64,000 bases of DNA from Parasponia andersonii (lineage: Eukaryota > Streptophyta > Magnoliopsida > Rosales > Cannabaceae). Below are positions 23,690-34,479 of the stretch, one piece after another. The position numbers and the translations under genes were made by a program. The first letter of the stretch is position 1. The number at the start of each line of letters is the position of its first letter. Under the pieces are notes generated by a model. It was not told where the DNA came from. It made no database searches and saw nothing but the letters and a program-made list of their open reading frames with translations. The stretch covers positions 1,116,968 to 1,180,967 of the forward strand of contig JXTB01000013.1 in the NCBI GenBank assembly GCA_002914805.1, given 5' to 3'.

Positions 23690-26600
23690 TGAGACTATGG
23701 TAGGCCCATATGTTATTACAAGTGAGATATTATTTTTTAGCATTATGGCTCATACATTAATAGATTCAGAATCCACATATTAACATGCATCATTAATATT
23801 TGTAAGGAGATTGGGTCATCCTACATATCAAATGATTACTCCTTTTGGTGCTATATTTCCCTCTAGTGAAGTTATGTATTCAAACAAAATTTTGAGAGCT
23901 TGTCCTATTATGGTGGATGATAAAGAGTTATTTACATACTTAATTGTGCTTGATATGAATAAGTATAAAATCATTTTAGGTATGGATTGGCTGTCAAAGT
24001 ATTTTATTAAAATTGACTTTAAGAAGAAAATGGTGACATTTCATCCTCCTAAAGCTGATTAGTTCATACTTATGGGTACTTAATATAAAACCATGTTTCC
24101 TTTGATCTCAGCTATGAAAACTCATAAATTTTTAAAAAATAATTGCACATGATATTTGGCCAGTGTTGTGGATACATCGTGGAGTGGAAATTAAGACCAA
24201 AAGGTTTGCCAGTTGTACAATATTTCTTGGACGTGTTTCAAGAGGATTTACCAAGTTTGCCACCTGTAAGAGAGATTGATTTTGCTATTGATTTAGTACT
24301 AAGTATTGCACCTATTTCTAGGACACCATATAAGATGGCTCCAATAGAGTTAAAGGAGTTAAAGACTCGATTACAAGAATTACTGGACAAAGGATTTGTA
24401 CGTCCTAGTTTTTACCATGGGATGCACTAGTTCTATTTGTGACAAGGAAAGCCAAGGCCATGTGATTGTGTAATGACTATACGGAAATTAATAAGGTGAT
24501 TATTAAAAACAGGTATCCCTTACCATATATTGATGACTTATTTGATCAACTATATAGTTCTTCTGTATTTTCAAAGATTGATTTGAGGTCTGGTTACTAT
24601 TAGTTGAAAATCAGAGAGGAAGATATCCTAAACACTGCCCTTAGAACTCAGTATAGCCATTATGAGTTTTTAGTATTACTATTTGGTTTGACCAATACTT
24701 TAGCAGTATTTATGGGTTTAATGAACAGAATATTCAAAGAATTCCTAGACAAGTTTGTTATTATACTCATTAATGTCATTTTTGTGTACTCACAATCGAG
24801 AGAAGAGTATAGACAACATTTGAGAATCACTCTACAAATATAGAAAGAGTAATATTTACATGCTAAATTCAAGAAATATAGATTCTGGTTAGAAAAAGTA
24901 TCATTCTTTAGTCACGTTATTTCTCAGGATAGAATTTTTGCTGATCTAGCCAAGGTTGAGGCAATTAATAATTGATCTAGACCTACTAATATTTTAGAGG
25001 TCAGAAGTTTTCTATGTTTGGCCAGTTATTATAGAAAGTTTGTTTAGAGATTCTCTAAGATAACTATACCACTTATACAGTTAATTAGGAAAAGTAATAA
25101 GTTTATATGGACTGATGAGTATGAAAAGAGTTTTCAAGAATTGAAGCAAAGATTAATTTCAACACTAGTCTTGACTATACCTTTGGGTACAGAAAAGTTT
25201 TTTATTTATAGTGATACTTCAAAACAAAGTCTAGAATACATTTTCAAGCAAAATGTGAAAGTTATTGCTTATACTTCAAGACAGTTAAAGAATTATAAGC
25301 TTAACTATCCTACTTATGATTTAAAGCTAGTAGTAGTAGTAGTATTCGCATTAAAAATTTAGCAGCATTACCTATATGGAGTACATTATGAAATTTTTGC
25401 TAATCACAAAAGTTTGAAATATCTGTTTACTTAGAAGAAATTGAATATAAGACAACAGTGTTGGCAGGAATCAGTAAAAGATTATGATTATAATATTAGT
25501 TATCATCCCAGAAAAGCTAATATTGTGGCGGATGCACTTAATAGGAAATCATCTAGAAGTTTAATAACTTTACATGAGTTAGAGAAATCCTTGCAGGAGG
25601 ATTTATGCATATCTAGAATTGAGCTAATTGTCAAAAAATTATCTGCTATGATATTATAGTCTACTTTATTAGATAGAATTAAGCAAGGCTAAAAAAAGAA
25701 ATCCTGAATTAATAGGACACAAAGAAATAGTAGAGTAAGGGAAAAATTCAGATTTCAGTATTTCTGCTAAAGGACTTATTAGATTTCAGGGTAGACTATG
25801 CAAAACAAATGATACAAATATCAAGGAAGAAATTCTAGTAGAAACACATAATACTCTATATTCAGTCCATCTAGGTACTACTAAAACATACAATGGTTTG
25901 AAAATTCTTTACTAGTGGACGGAAATGAAAAAGGATATTTTTAAGTTTGTGAAACTTTGCTTCATATGTAAGCAGATTAAGGCTGAGTACAAGAAACTAG
26001 CAGGAGAGCTGCAACCACTTCAGTTACCTGAATGAAAATGGGAGGAGATTGCCGTGGATTTTATAGTTGGATTACTAAAGACAGTATCTTGTCAGGATGT
26101 AGTTTGGGTTATAACAGATAGACACACTAAGGTAGCTTATTTCATTTCGATTTCTATGACATACTCTGTGATAAACTTCCAGTACTGTACATTAAGGAGA
26201 TTGTTAGAATTCATAGAATTCCAGTTTCCATAATCTTAGATAGAGATGCCAGATTTGCAACAAAATTCTAGGAGAGTGTATAGCGAGCTTTGCGAATTAA
26301 ATTGAAATTTAGTACTACATTCTACCTTCAGACAAATGGTCAGGCTGAGAGGACCATCCAAATCTGAGAAGATATGCCTAGAGCTTGTGTTATGGATTTC
26401 CAACGATCATGGAATGACTACTTACCACTGATTGAATTCTTCTATAATAATAGTTTTCAAACTACGATTAGTATTGCACCTTATGAGATGTTGTATAGTA
26501 GAAAACGTAGATCTCTAGTTCACTGGGATGAGGTTGGAGAACAATGTTATTTGGGTCCTGATATTATTAGAGATACAACTGAAGTAGTTGAAAAGATTAG

Positions 26601-27100
26601 AAAACATACCTTGGTAGTTCAAAGTAGACAGAAATTTTATATAATTCCAGATCATTGACCCTTACATTTTTCTGTTGGTGATAAGATAATTCTCAAAGTT
26701 GCCCCTATGAAAGGTGTCGTGAGATTTGGAAAGAAATGGAAGTTAATTCCGAAATTCATAGGTCCATATAAGATCCTCAAGAAAATTAGGAACGTCACCT
26801 ATAGGCTTGCTCTACCCCCAGAGTTATCAAGTACATGTAATGTCTTCAATGTTTCTATGTTGAGAAAGTATATATCAAATCTATCCTATGTTCTTAGTTA
26901 GGAGCCACTAGAACTAGATCCTAAATTAAACTATAAAGAATGTCCTATTCAGATTTTGGATAGAAAGTAGAAAGAACTAAGAAATAAAAAGATCTCTTTA
27001 GTGAAAGTATTGTGGCGAAACCATTTTATAGAGGATGCTACATGAGAGCGGGAAGACGAAATAAGAAAGTAACATCTAGAGTTATTTGGTATGCAAATTT
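23690..27100 (+). pseudogene. pol of the outer gypsy element (PR-RT-RH-INT-chromodomain), inactivated
   Basis: Domains in order are: protease (to 24062, ending YKIILGMDWLSKYF); reverse transcriptase (24170-24850, with [12 protein letters not shown] and [13 protein letters not shown]); RNase H (25040-25560, with SDTSKQSLEYIFKQ and FANHKSLKYLF); integrase (25850-26650, with a CFICKQIK zinc-finger remnant, DRDARFATKF, TNGQAERTIQ and PLIEFFYNNSFQ); and a C-terminal chromodomain-like tail (26740-27070, with LDRK, ELRNKK and VKVLWRN). The RT catalytic motif reads LINVIFVYS: both Asp of the usual IDD are replaced by Asn-Val (24772-24777). Stops are scattered, many of them TAG at positions that are Gln or Trp in relatives. 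The protein cannot be made. Confidence 0.93.
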
Positions 27101-27120
27101 TGAAGACCAAATTTTTTATT

Positions 27121-27133
27121 TGGTGGGGAGGAT
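27121..27133 (+). other. Polypurine tract of the outer gypsy element
   Basis: TGGTGGGGAGGAT lies immediately upstream of the right LTR, the position where plus-strand DNA synthesis is primed. Confidence 0.8.
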
Positions 27134-28989
27134 TGTGATATTCCAAATTCAAAATCAACACCCAAGTCCTCATATAATTAAATAATCAATAATAATATGA
27201 TTGCATAATATTTCATTTTACATATTAATGCATTTATGTGCATATAATTTTGAGTATCCATTTTAGTATATTGGTTATTTTATACTCTTTATCTATGAAG
27301 TAATTTTTGCGGTGAAATTCTCAAGAGGTACTTATTGGTATAAGTTAATATGCTTAAGTCTAGTATTTTTTATATTTATTTTGCTTATCGTATCGCTAAA
27401 CATACCTAAATAATCCAGTTGATTAGAAATCATTTTATAAGTATTGAAATTATTAGAGTTTTTTTTTTTTGTATTCAATGTGAGTCACAACGAATAAGAT
27501 AAGTAACTTTTGATCTTTTCTAATAGTTTTTCCTTATTATGAAATGAAATACTTTATTATTTCTAATAAACTCATGTTTATCAAACATTTTCTTAGAAAA
27601 ATTGATTTTAAGTTAAAATATGGTTTCGGCAAATAAAAATTTTATTAATAAAATTTTTTATTGAACATGATTATTTTTATAAAACAAATCATGAGCTGAC
27701 CTGATTGTTGTTTTTGTACCAAAATATGGATTAAGTATATATAATTGTTATTGAATATTGTTACATGGAAATTATTTTGAAATGAGATGAAAGTGAAATC
27801 GTTTATGATTTGTTATTGTAATAAGTGTTCTGAAACTCTTTTCAATGACTATACAAAGCGTTCTATAAGTTCATAGGAGAAGCATAATAGTCATCTTACA
27901 TTCTCATGTTTGAAAGTAAATGCACAATGATTTATTTATTTTTGAGTTAGGTTTTTGGAACACTAATTACGGTAGTAGCACTTGGTTAGTAATGTAAGTA
28001 ACTTGTTATTTGAAAATATTAGGGCCACATCACTTGTACCTTGAGCGAAGTGCATTTCACAGATAATCAAGTTAAAGTTTTGAATCGAGATAAGTAGCCT
28101 TACACCTGTAATGTAAGAATTATCTATTTCTGTGACCTATGAAATACTTAAATTGTATGAAATTTGTATATGTTATTCCGTTATGTCTGAAGTATAAACA
28201 TCAAAATCTGTTATTCTTACATGCATGAGGCCTGAACATGTGGTATATTTATATTACATGATAGGTATTAGTGAATAGGGTGTGGCTGGTCAGCGCCCAA
28301 ATATTTAGTTCCTTCGGGGACATTATTAGGTTCTTTCAAGAACAATATTTAGTTCCTTCAAGAACACTCTAATAGTTGTATAAAGGGAACCTCTGTAGTG
28401 TATAAAGTGGTCTGAGATGTATTTGGGACTCGAGACACCTTTATACAATAACTTATGATTAGTTATTAGTAATCTGAGTGACTTAGTATATTATTTATGG
28501 TCTTATCAGACAATACAGTATATACAGAAATCCTAATCATATGAATATCTGTTCTATGGTATATGCATGCTATATTTGTACTCGTTATTTTTTAGATTCC
28601 ATACTTATATGTGTTTTTACATTGCAGACGATACTACCGATATATGAATAAGGAGGAGGAGTGCCGACTTTTTTACTGCAGTTTGTGTATAAGAGCATTT
28701 TGAGGCAATAGTTTTTCTGATGGAGGATTTTGTACTTGTTTTTGAGTGTGTGTGTGTGTGTGTGTATATTAAGTATGTCTGTGTGAGAGGTGTACAATGT
28801 ATGTATATCTATATACTTATAGTACTATATATATAATTATGAGTAAATATTTCCTTTTGTCCTCTCTTTTCTAGAAATTTTAAAAAATTTTAATTATTTT
28901 CTATTTTATTAATTCTAAGTCGAATAATATATCTCGAACTCACTAAACATTTATACAAATATCTCTTAATCAAATTGAGGGATGTTAAA
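27134..28989 (+). repeat. Right LTR of the outer gypsy element (1.86 kb)
   Basis: It starts TGTGATATTCC and ends GATGTTAAA, followed by the ATCAC duplication. Unlike the left copy it is uninterrupted, so it shows the original LTR length. It contains a (TG)n run near 28745-28767 and short repeats of TAGTTCCTTC(A/G)(A/G)G near 28310-28360. The terminal CA is mutated to AA. Confidence 0.9.
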
Positions 28990-28994
28990 ATCAC

Positions 28995-29269
28995 AGCCAA
29001 TCATTTGATCTTTTCAAAATAAAATAAAATATTCAGTCTTCACAATACTCAAACCACCCAGAATTTTACAAAACCCACTAAATGCCTAGAGTTGTACAAA
29101 AGCCAGCAAAAACTTTAACAAAATCCATAAAAAAAAGCCCGAAATTATACCAAAAAAATAAAACTCACAATCATCACACATCACATATTCAGAATCACCT
29201 AAGTTATAGGTATCATAGCATCTTGTCCATCACGCCTTTCTCGACACGTCTCTAATTGTCACGCCTTTG
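28995..29269. other. Unclassified DNA between two gypsy elements
   Basis: This noncoding, A-rich stretch has repeated CAATCATCACACATCAC-like and CACGCCTTT strings. It follows the target duplication of the outer element and precedes the truncated protease of the minus-strand element. I see no gene or clear terminus in it. Confidence 0.5.
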
Positions 29270-30597
29270 CCCATCATTGTTGAACAACTAATAAGGATAT
29301 GAATGAATGAGATGCCCCAATGTCAAATAAAACATGTGCCCAAGAATATGAAATAAGAACCATACCGTCAACAACACCTCGGCCAATGTGTTCATTGGTA
29401 CCATCAGTTCTAGAAACTGCATAAGCTTGACCAATGACTTTTTCTTTTCCCTTATTGCCTCTTCCTTATCCAGGACGACTGCTGCTAGATCTTGGACCAC
29501 TGCTACCATATCTATGCCCTCCTTGATTCCCTAAAGCCTGAGGAGTCTAGAAATTCTGAGTATAACCCTGGGGGCGGTACTGGTGCTGGTAAGGTGGTGG
29601 AGATGAAAAAGCCTGGGAAACACCCTGAGACTACGGTAACCTAGCTTGAGTGTTCTGGGGAGGTGCTAAACCAGAATAACTTCCAAGTGGTCCTCCCTGA
29701 GAAAGAGGGGATTTCTAAGACGTTTTGGGCACTCATTCCTCCTATGGTCCTATTGACCACAGTGGTAACACGTATAGGGTCTAAACCTTTTATTACTTGC
29801 TGAACCACTGCAAATATAGCTTCCGCTGTGAGGTGAACCTTGAGCAGACTATTGTTCTTGGTTCCTCTTGTTCATTTTTCTCTGGTTACTTTTATTCCTC
29901 CTTGCACCCTGCTCATTTTCTACGGCTTCAGCTCGTTGGGCAGCTAATACTACTTCAAAAAGAGTGGCAAACGAGTGACTAGCAATACGGTTATGGATGT
30001 TTCGATTCAAAACATTCTTGAACTTCGCAATTCGGTAAGTGTCATTTACTGCAGGGCTAAGGGCAAGGCTTACCAATTCTGTGAATTCCATCATGTATTG
30101 GTTTACTGTTCGATTCCTTTGAGTAAGTCTCTCAAAACGACCAACTACTTCAGCTTGTTGATCATCGTTTGCATAATGTGCTTTGAAGAGTCTCTCAAAT
30201 TCTTCCCAATTACGCCTTCTATATTTTGCATAACCTCAATTGTCTCCCACCAATGGATAGTATTTCTTGTCAAGCGAGAGATAGCAACAACAGCCCAGAA
30301 CTCTCTAGGGGTACCCAGGGTCCAAAAATGTCATGTCATCTCACGCAACCATGCGTTGGCAATTAGTGGGTCTGGAGTTCTATCATACTGTCTAGGCTGA
30401 AGGTGTATAAACTTATGAAGATGATCAGCTTGATCGGCTTGACGCTCTTACTATGGTTAAGGTTGAGGCTGAATGTTAGGACCTTGCATTTCAAAGAAAG
30501 CATGGCGCATTGCTTCGAAAAATTGGTTGAAGTCTTGCAGAATTAGAGGGGGCTCAGCACCAGGTTGACGCCTTAGAGCTCTCCTAGGAGGCATCTT
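29270..30597 (-). pseudogene. gag and partial protease, minus-strand gypsy element
   Basis: The start at 30597 gives MPPRRALRRQPGAEPP, a typical gypsy gag N-terminus. Capsid-domain strings follow (about 30440-30130), then the 30094-29849 frame with RIAKFKNVLNRNIHNRIAS. A CCHC knuckle at 29728-29770 (CYHCGQ, stop, DHRRNEC) carries an in-frame TAG. Protease is recognisable near 29340-29300 as HVLFDIGASHSFIS, with Thr of the DTGA motif replaced by Ile. The sequence then breaks off. Confidence 0.85.
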
Positions 30598-30727
30598 TGA
30601 AAGTCTGAAATGATATACCAAACTATCAGTGAGGTAATGATGCATATCATCATAAAAACAATTTCAATCTAGTTTAATGGTGCTATGTCCGAGATATTTA
30701 AAACTCAAAGTCTGATACCACAATTTC

Positions 30728-33213
30728 TGTCACGACCCAAACCCCAGGGTAGTGGCAGAAGGGGAATTTCACAAAAATTAGAATTTTTTTTTAATTATGA
30801 ATTCTAACCAATAGACCTATCCCACAGTTCATAGTCACTGATAAACACAGACTGAAAAATTATAAGAAAAACTAAATTCTCAGATAGTTCACTGAGCATC
30901 ATCATTCACACCTCAACATCAAGCTAGAGTAGCATATATAGTTACAGACATTTTCAAAGTAACACACTTAAGATGAATGCTAGCAATATTCATAAATTTA
31001 ACAAGACATAAACACGAGTCTTATAGTCACACTCCTATCATTACCAAGTCTCAAGCTACAAAATAAAGATAACTTCTTATTCTACTTGTTGACCGTCAAT
31101 GTCACACTGGACATCAGCTGTGGAGAAAGTAGCAAGGATGAGCATAAATTACCCAGTAGGTTACCCAATTTCTCTTTTTGGGAAAAATCATTTATAAATC
31201 TCAAAACATCTGCATGGTTAGTAGTACTGGAAAACATTTCTATAAATATTCAGGATTTAAACCATTTACAGAAAACCATACTAAAACCCAAAACTAGATA
31301 TCCAGGTCAAAACATATAAAAGTCTCAATTAAAATAAACATAATGCACATCATATAAATCAACACATCACATGAGTTCTCATCCTCCCATCACAACTAGA
31401 GCAACTTATACTACATGTATTGAGTGCTCTCTGCCTAACATCTATTTCTGAAAACTGGAGGGACACCCATGTGTCTAATCCTACTGAACCGGAGGAGCAC
31501 CGAATGCCTACGCCTACTGAATGGAGATAGTCAGAAAATAAACCCCGCGTGGGTTTATGAGCTCTCACCGAAAGTAGGTGTACTAGTCCGCCTACTACAA
31601 TACCGTGATGGCTAAGACGACTCTCATGCATGATCATATGAAATGTGCAATATATAGAGTCTCAAATAACCATGCAATGGTTTAACATTCTAGACATACC
31701 CTAATTTTTAATTAAAATCCATTTTGTACTTTAAAATCCAAAAGTATAGTTTCTATGGTTTTACCAAAATCCAAGTACTAAAACTTGTATAAAATCATAT
31801 TTAAAAATATCTATAGCAGTCTACAATATTTCACAAATTCATAGTTCATTAAAATAACTATTCAAATAATTCAATTTAATAAAATCACGAAATTTCATTT
31901 TTCAGAATAAATTCCAATTTTAATGAAAATAATAGAAAACAAGGAAATTGAATCCCCTACCTTAAAATAGTAATTAAGTTGAGCTAACGACGCTAGAAAT
32001 ATCCTCAATTAATCACCGGGTTGTTCGGACAGTTGTTCTCGAATCTCGTCACGTTCACTTGAAAAGTTGACTTTTCAAATGGAGTCTCGGATTAAGAAAC
32101 AGAGGTCACCACTGAATTCAGAACACTCAAAAATATTGGTTTAGATATAACGTTCGTCCAAAACGGGTCCCGGTATGGAAACAACCCGTGGCACCTAAAA
32201 TGGTGCAATTCACGAGCTATTTTCTTGATTTTCGTGTCACTTCGGAAAATATTGATATTTTATATCAAACTTAATGTCCCGACCTCACTGAGTCCAAATT
32301 CGAAGTCAAAACTCAGTTTCGAGGTCCCGAACATTTAATGGGCTCAAAATCCAAAAATTCTAAACATACCACATTTTGAAAAATATTAGAAAAATACCAC
32401 ATTTTCATCATGATAATTAACGATCTTCTAATTATCGTTTTAACACTTAAAAATAATGGAATTTCATGTTTCAAACTCCTCTATCACGTGGTAAAATTTT
32501 CTCATGAAAAATAACTCAATTCAAAAATAATTACGAAAATATCACAAAAATTAAATATTAAAATATTGCTACAGTAATCAACTTCTCACTGGAGCCGAAT
32601 TGGAGGACAAGAGTGGTTGGAAATCAAACGGTGGTGGTGGTGCGGTGATCGGACGTCAGACGGCCGAACGGCGGGCGAAAAACTAATCGGCAAGCGGTGG
32701 CTTCGAGCTGCAATTTCTCAGGCGAGAGGCGGTTCACGGCAGCAGTACCTAGCGCTGGTTCATCAGCGTCCTCTGGTCAAGGCGGGCAGGCGGGTCTAGC
32801 ACGGCGGTGGCCGGTGGCTCAACGAATGAACAGTAACCGAGAGAGTAGATCGGAGGATTCCGTGGAGAAGAAAGGAGAAATAGGGGGTTTTTATGTAATT
32901 TTCAAAAACTATAGCAGTGGGACACGTGGCGCAATCTGATTCGACCGAGAAATAAATTTCTGAAATTCTACTTTGGCCATAATTTGAAAAAGATTCTTTC
33001 ACTTTAGTCCCTCCTTAATTATACTTTTGTCCCCAGTTTAAAATTTCTTTTTCACTTTTGCCCCCAATGCACCTAAACTTTATCTTGTCTAGATTCAATA
33101 CTAAATTTATTTCCGATTTTTATTTAACTAATCTAAAAATATAAAATTACCAAATTATCCTTGAAGTAAAATTACTTAATTACCTTTACAAAATTTAGGA
33201 TTTTATAGTGTCA
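30728..33213 (-). repeat. LTR of the minus-strand gypsy element (2.49 kb)
   Basis: It is bounded by TGACAC...TGACA in minus orientation and followed by a primer-binding site. It contains GC-rich sequence near 32600-32830 that opens spurious frames on the plus strand. Strings such as GACCTCGAAACTGA, GATATAAAA(C/T)ATCAATA and GAATTCAGTG(G/C)TGACCTC are shared with the LTR of the nested element near 18790-19015. Confidence 0.85.
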
Positions 33214-33224
33214 GTGCTCTCAAC

Positions 33225-34320
33225 AAGCGTTCTTACGGGGGTAATGTAGGTCTCAAGGTTGGTATAAGGAAAGCGTTTATGACACAATGACTTGGAGGTT
33301 TATTTTCGAGGTCCTTCGTTATTTTGGCTTTTCATGGAAGTTCATAGAATAGGTTCAACCCATCTTTCGTTTTGCCCATCTTTCGATTTTGATTTATAGT
33401 TCTACAACAAATTTCTTTATTTGTGGTGAAGGTGTCAAATAGGGGCTAGCTCCCCTGTCTCCACTCTCGTTTTTCCTGGGCAAGGAATCTTTTAGCCATT
33501 ATATCAAGGGTTTAGCATTGGATATGCTATCTCCTTGATCTATCAGAGGGAATTAGGCTTCAACACATTTATTGTTTACCGATGTTGTAATTTTTTAAAG
33601 AGATACAAAAAGGAACTTCTAGGCTATTCCTACAACGTGACTTTACTAGGATATTTCAGGTCAAAAGGTGAATAGAAGTAAGTGTATCATGTTCTCTGGC
33701 CATGTTATTTCTAAATTGAGAGCAATTTGGATGTTGGCTTTTATGAGAATTCACAGGGGTCAAATTCATTTTCAATATTTAGGAGTTGCTCTCTTTTGTG
33801 GATCTCTGGAGAAGTAGTATCTTTTGCCAATATTGGATTGTTTTAAAGCAAAACTCTCCTGTTAGAAGAAAACTCGTCTATGTCAGCTAGGCTTTAAATC
33901 ATAAACTCGGTCATAACTTGCCCTTTTCTTCAAACATTTATGATTGGCTAACGTCTCTTATCAAGAATGTTCAGTGTAGCGTTTAGAAAAAAAAATGTTG
34001 GTGTAGTAACGTTGAAAACAGAAAGTTCGCCATGTTTTTCTAGAGCAAATGTTGCCAAAATTTAGAAGAAGGTGGTCTTCAAATTAAGAATCGTTCGACT
34101 CTCAATAAAGGTATCCTACACCGATTAGGCTAGAAATTCATTTTGAATGAGAGTTATGTCTATTCCTATCTCCGTTTGCTATATCTACGGGAGGTAGGTA
34201 TTCCTCGTCTCATAAGTATAAGAATTCCTCAATCTGGTCTGCTTTACGTCATAATTATTCTAGTCTTCTAGGAGAGACCCAAATGGCTTATTTTTGTGCC
34301 TCATTGAGCACAATTTAGAT
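33225..34320 (+). pseudogene. LINE (L1-type) reverse-transcriptase relic
   Basis: Across frames the plus strand reads AYDTMTWRFIFEVLRYFGFSW (about 33265-33330), matching the usual L1 motif with KAYD, WxF and VLRxFGF. A decayed GLRQGDPLSP-like segment follows (GLAPLSPLSFFLGKESF, near 33445), and then GGLQIKNRSTLNKGILHRLGWKF-like sequence near 34065-34135, the zf-RVT region of plant L1 elements. Frameshifts and stops are many. Neither end of the element, nor a poly-A tail, is evident. It is truncated on the left by the gypsy LTR and on the right near the tandem duplication. It encodes nothing functional. Confidence 0.8.
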
Positions 34321-34327
34321 ATTAATA

Positions 34328-34477
34328 TGCAATTTCTATACTAAATGATGCCTGTTTTGGGTATTTATGTGAGAAATGATAATTAAATTAGATGTATATA
34401 ATTGCAATTTCTATACTAAATGATGCCTGTTTTGGGTATTTATGTGAGAAATGATAATTAAATTAGATGTATATAAT
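34328..34477. repeat. Tandem duplication of a 75-bp unit
   Basis: Units 34328-34402 and 34403-34477 appear identical, each starting TGCAATTTCTATACTAAATG and ending TTAGATGTATATAAT. It is noncoding. The lack of differences suggests a recent duplication or an assembly join. Confidence 0.93.
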
Positions 34478-34479
34478 TT

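Larger units (their letters stand above)
16835..28989 (+). mobile_element. Ty3/gypsy chromovirus-type LTR retrotransposon, decayed, with nested insertion
   Basis: Terminal LTRs start T(C/G)TGATATTCC and end GATGTTA(C/A)A. Five-base duplications ATCAC lie at 16830-16834 and 28990-28994. A primer-binding site matching initiator tRNA-Met (TAGTATCAGAGC, one mismatch) follows the left LTR, and a purine tract (TGGTGGGGAGGAT) precedes the right LTR. The internal region (22383-27133) encodes gag, protease, reverse transcriptase, RNase H, integrase and a C-terminal chromodomain-like tail in the gypsy order. The chromodomain suggests the Tekay/Del group. Stops and frameshifts are present in every domain and the RT catalytic Asp pair is lost, so it is dead. 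The left LTR is split by another gypsy fragment at about 17171-21930. Confidence 0.93.
29270..33213 (-). mobile_element. Truncated gypsy element: 5' LTR, gag and protease start, minus strand
   Basis: In minus orientation the element begins at 33213 (TGACACTATAAAATCC) with a 2.49-kb LTR ending GGTCGTGACA at 30728. A primer-binding site TGGTATCAGA follows (30720-30711), then gag from 30597 and the start of protease. It breaks off near 29270 inside the protease, so polymerase, integrase and 3' LTR are absent. The LTR is related to that of the nested plus-strand element near 18780-20237, so they belong to one family in opposite orientation. No target duplication can be checked because one end is missing. 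Its 5' LTR abuts the LINE relic. Confidence 0.85.

Noticed and set aside
29975..30400. Plus-strand ORF of 141 codons
   Set aside because: It is the antisense shadow of the minus-strand gypsy gag, which shows domain motifs.
32617..33002. Three ORFs in a GC-rich patch
   Set aside because: They lie within the LTR of the minus-strand gypsy element, in both strands and several frames, with no recognisable product.
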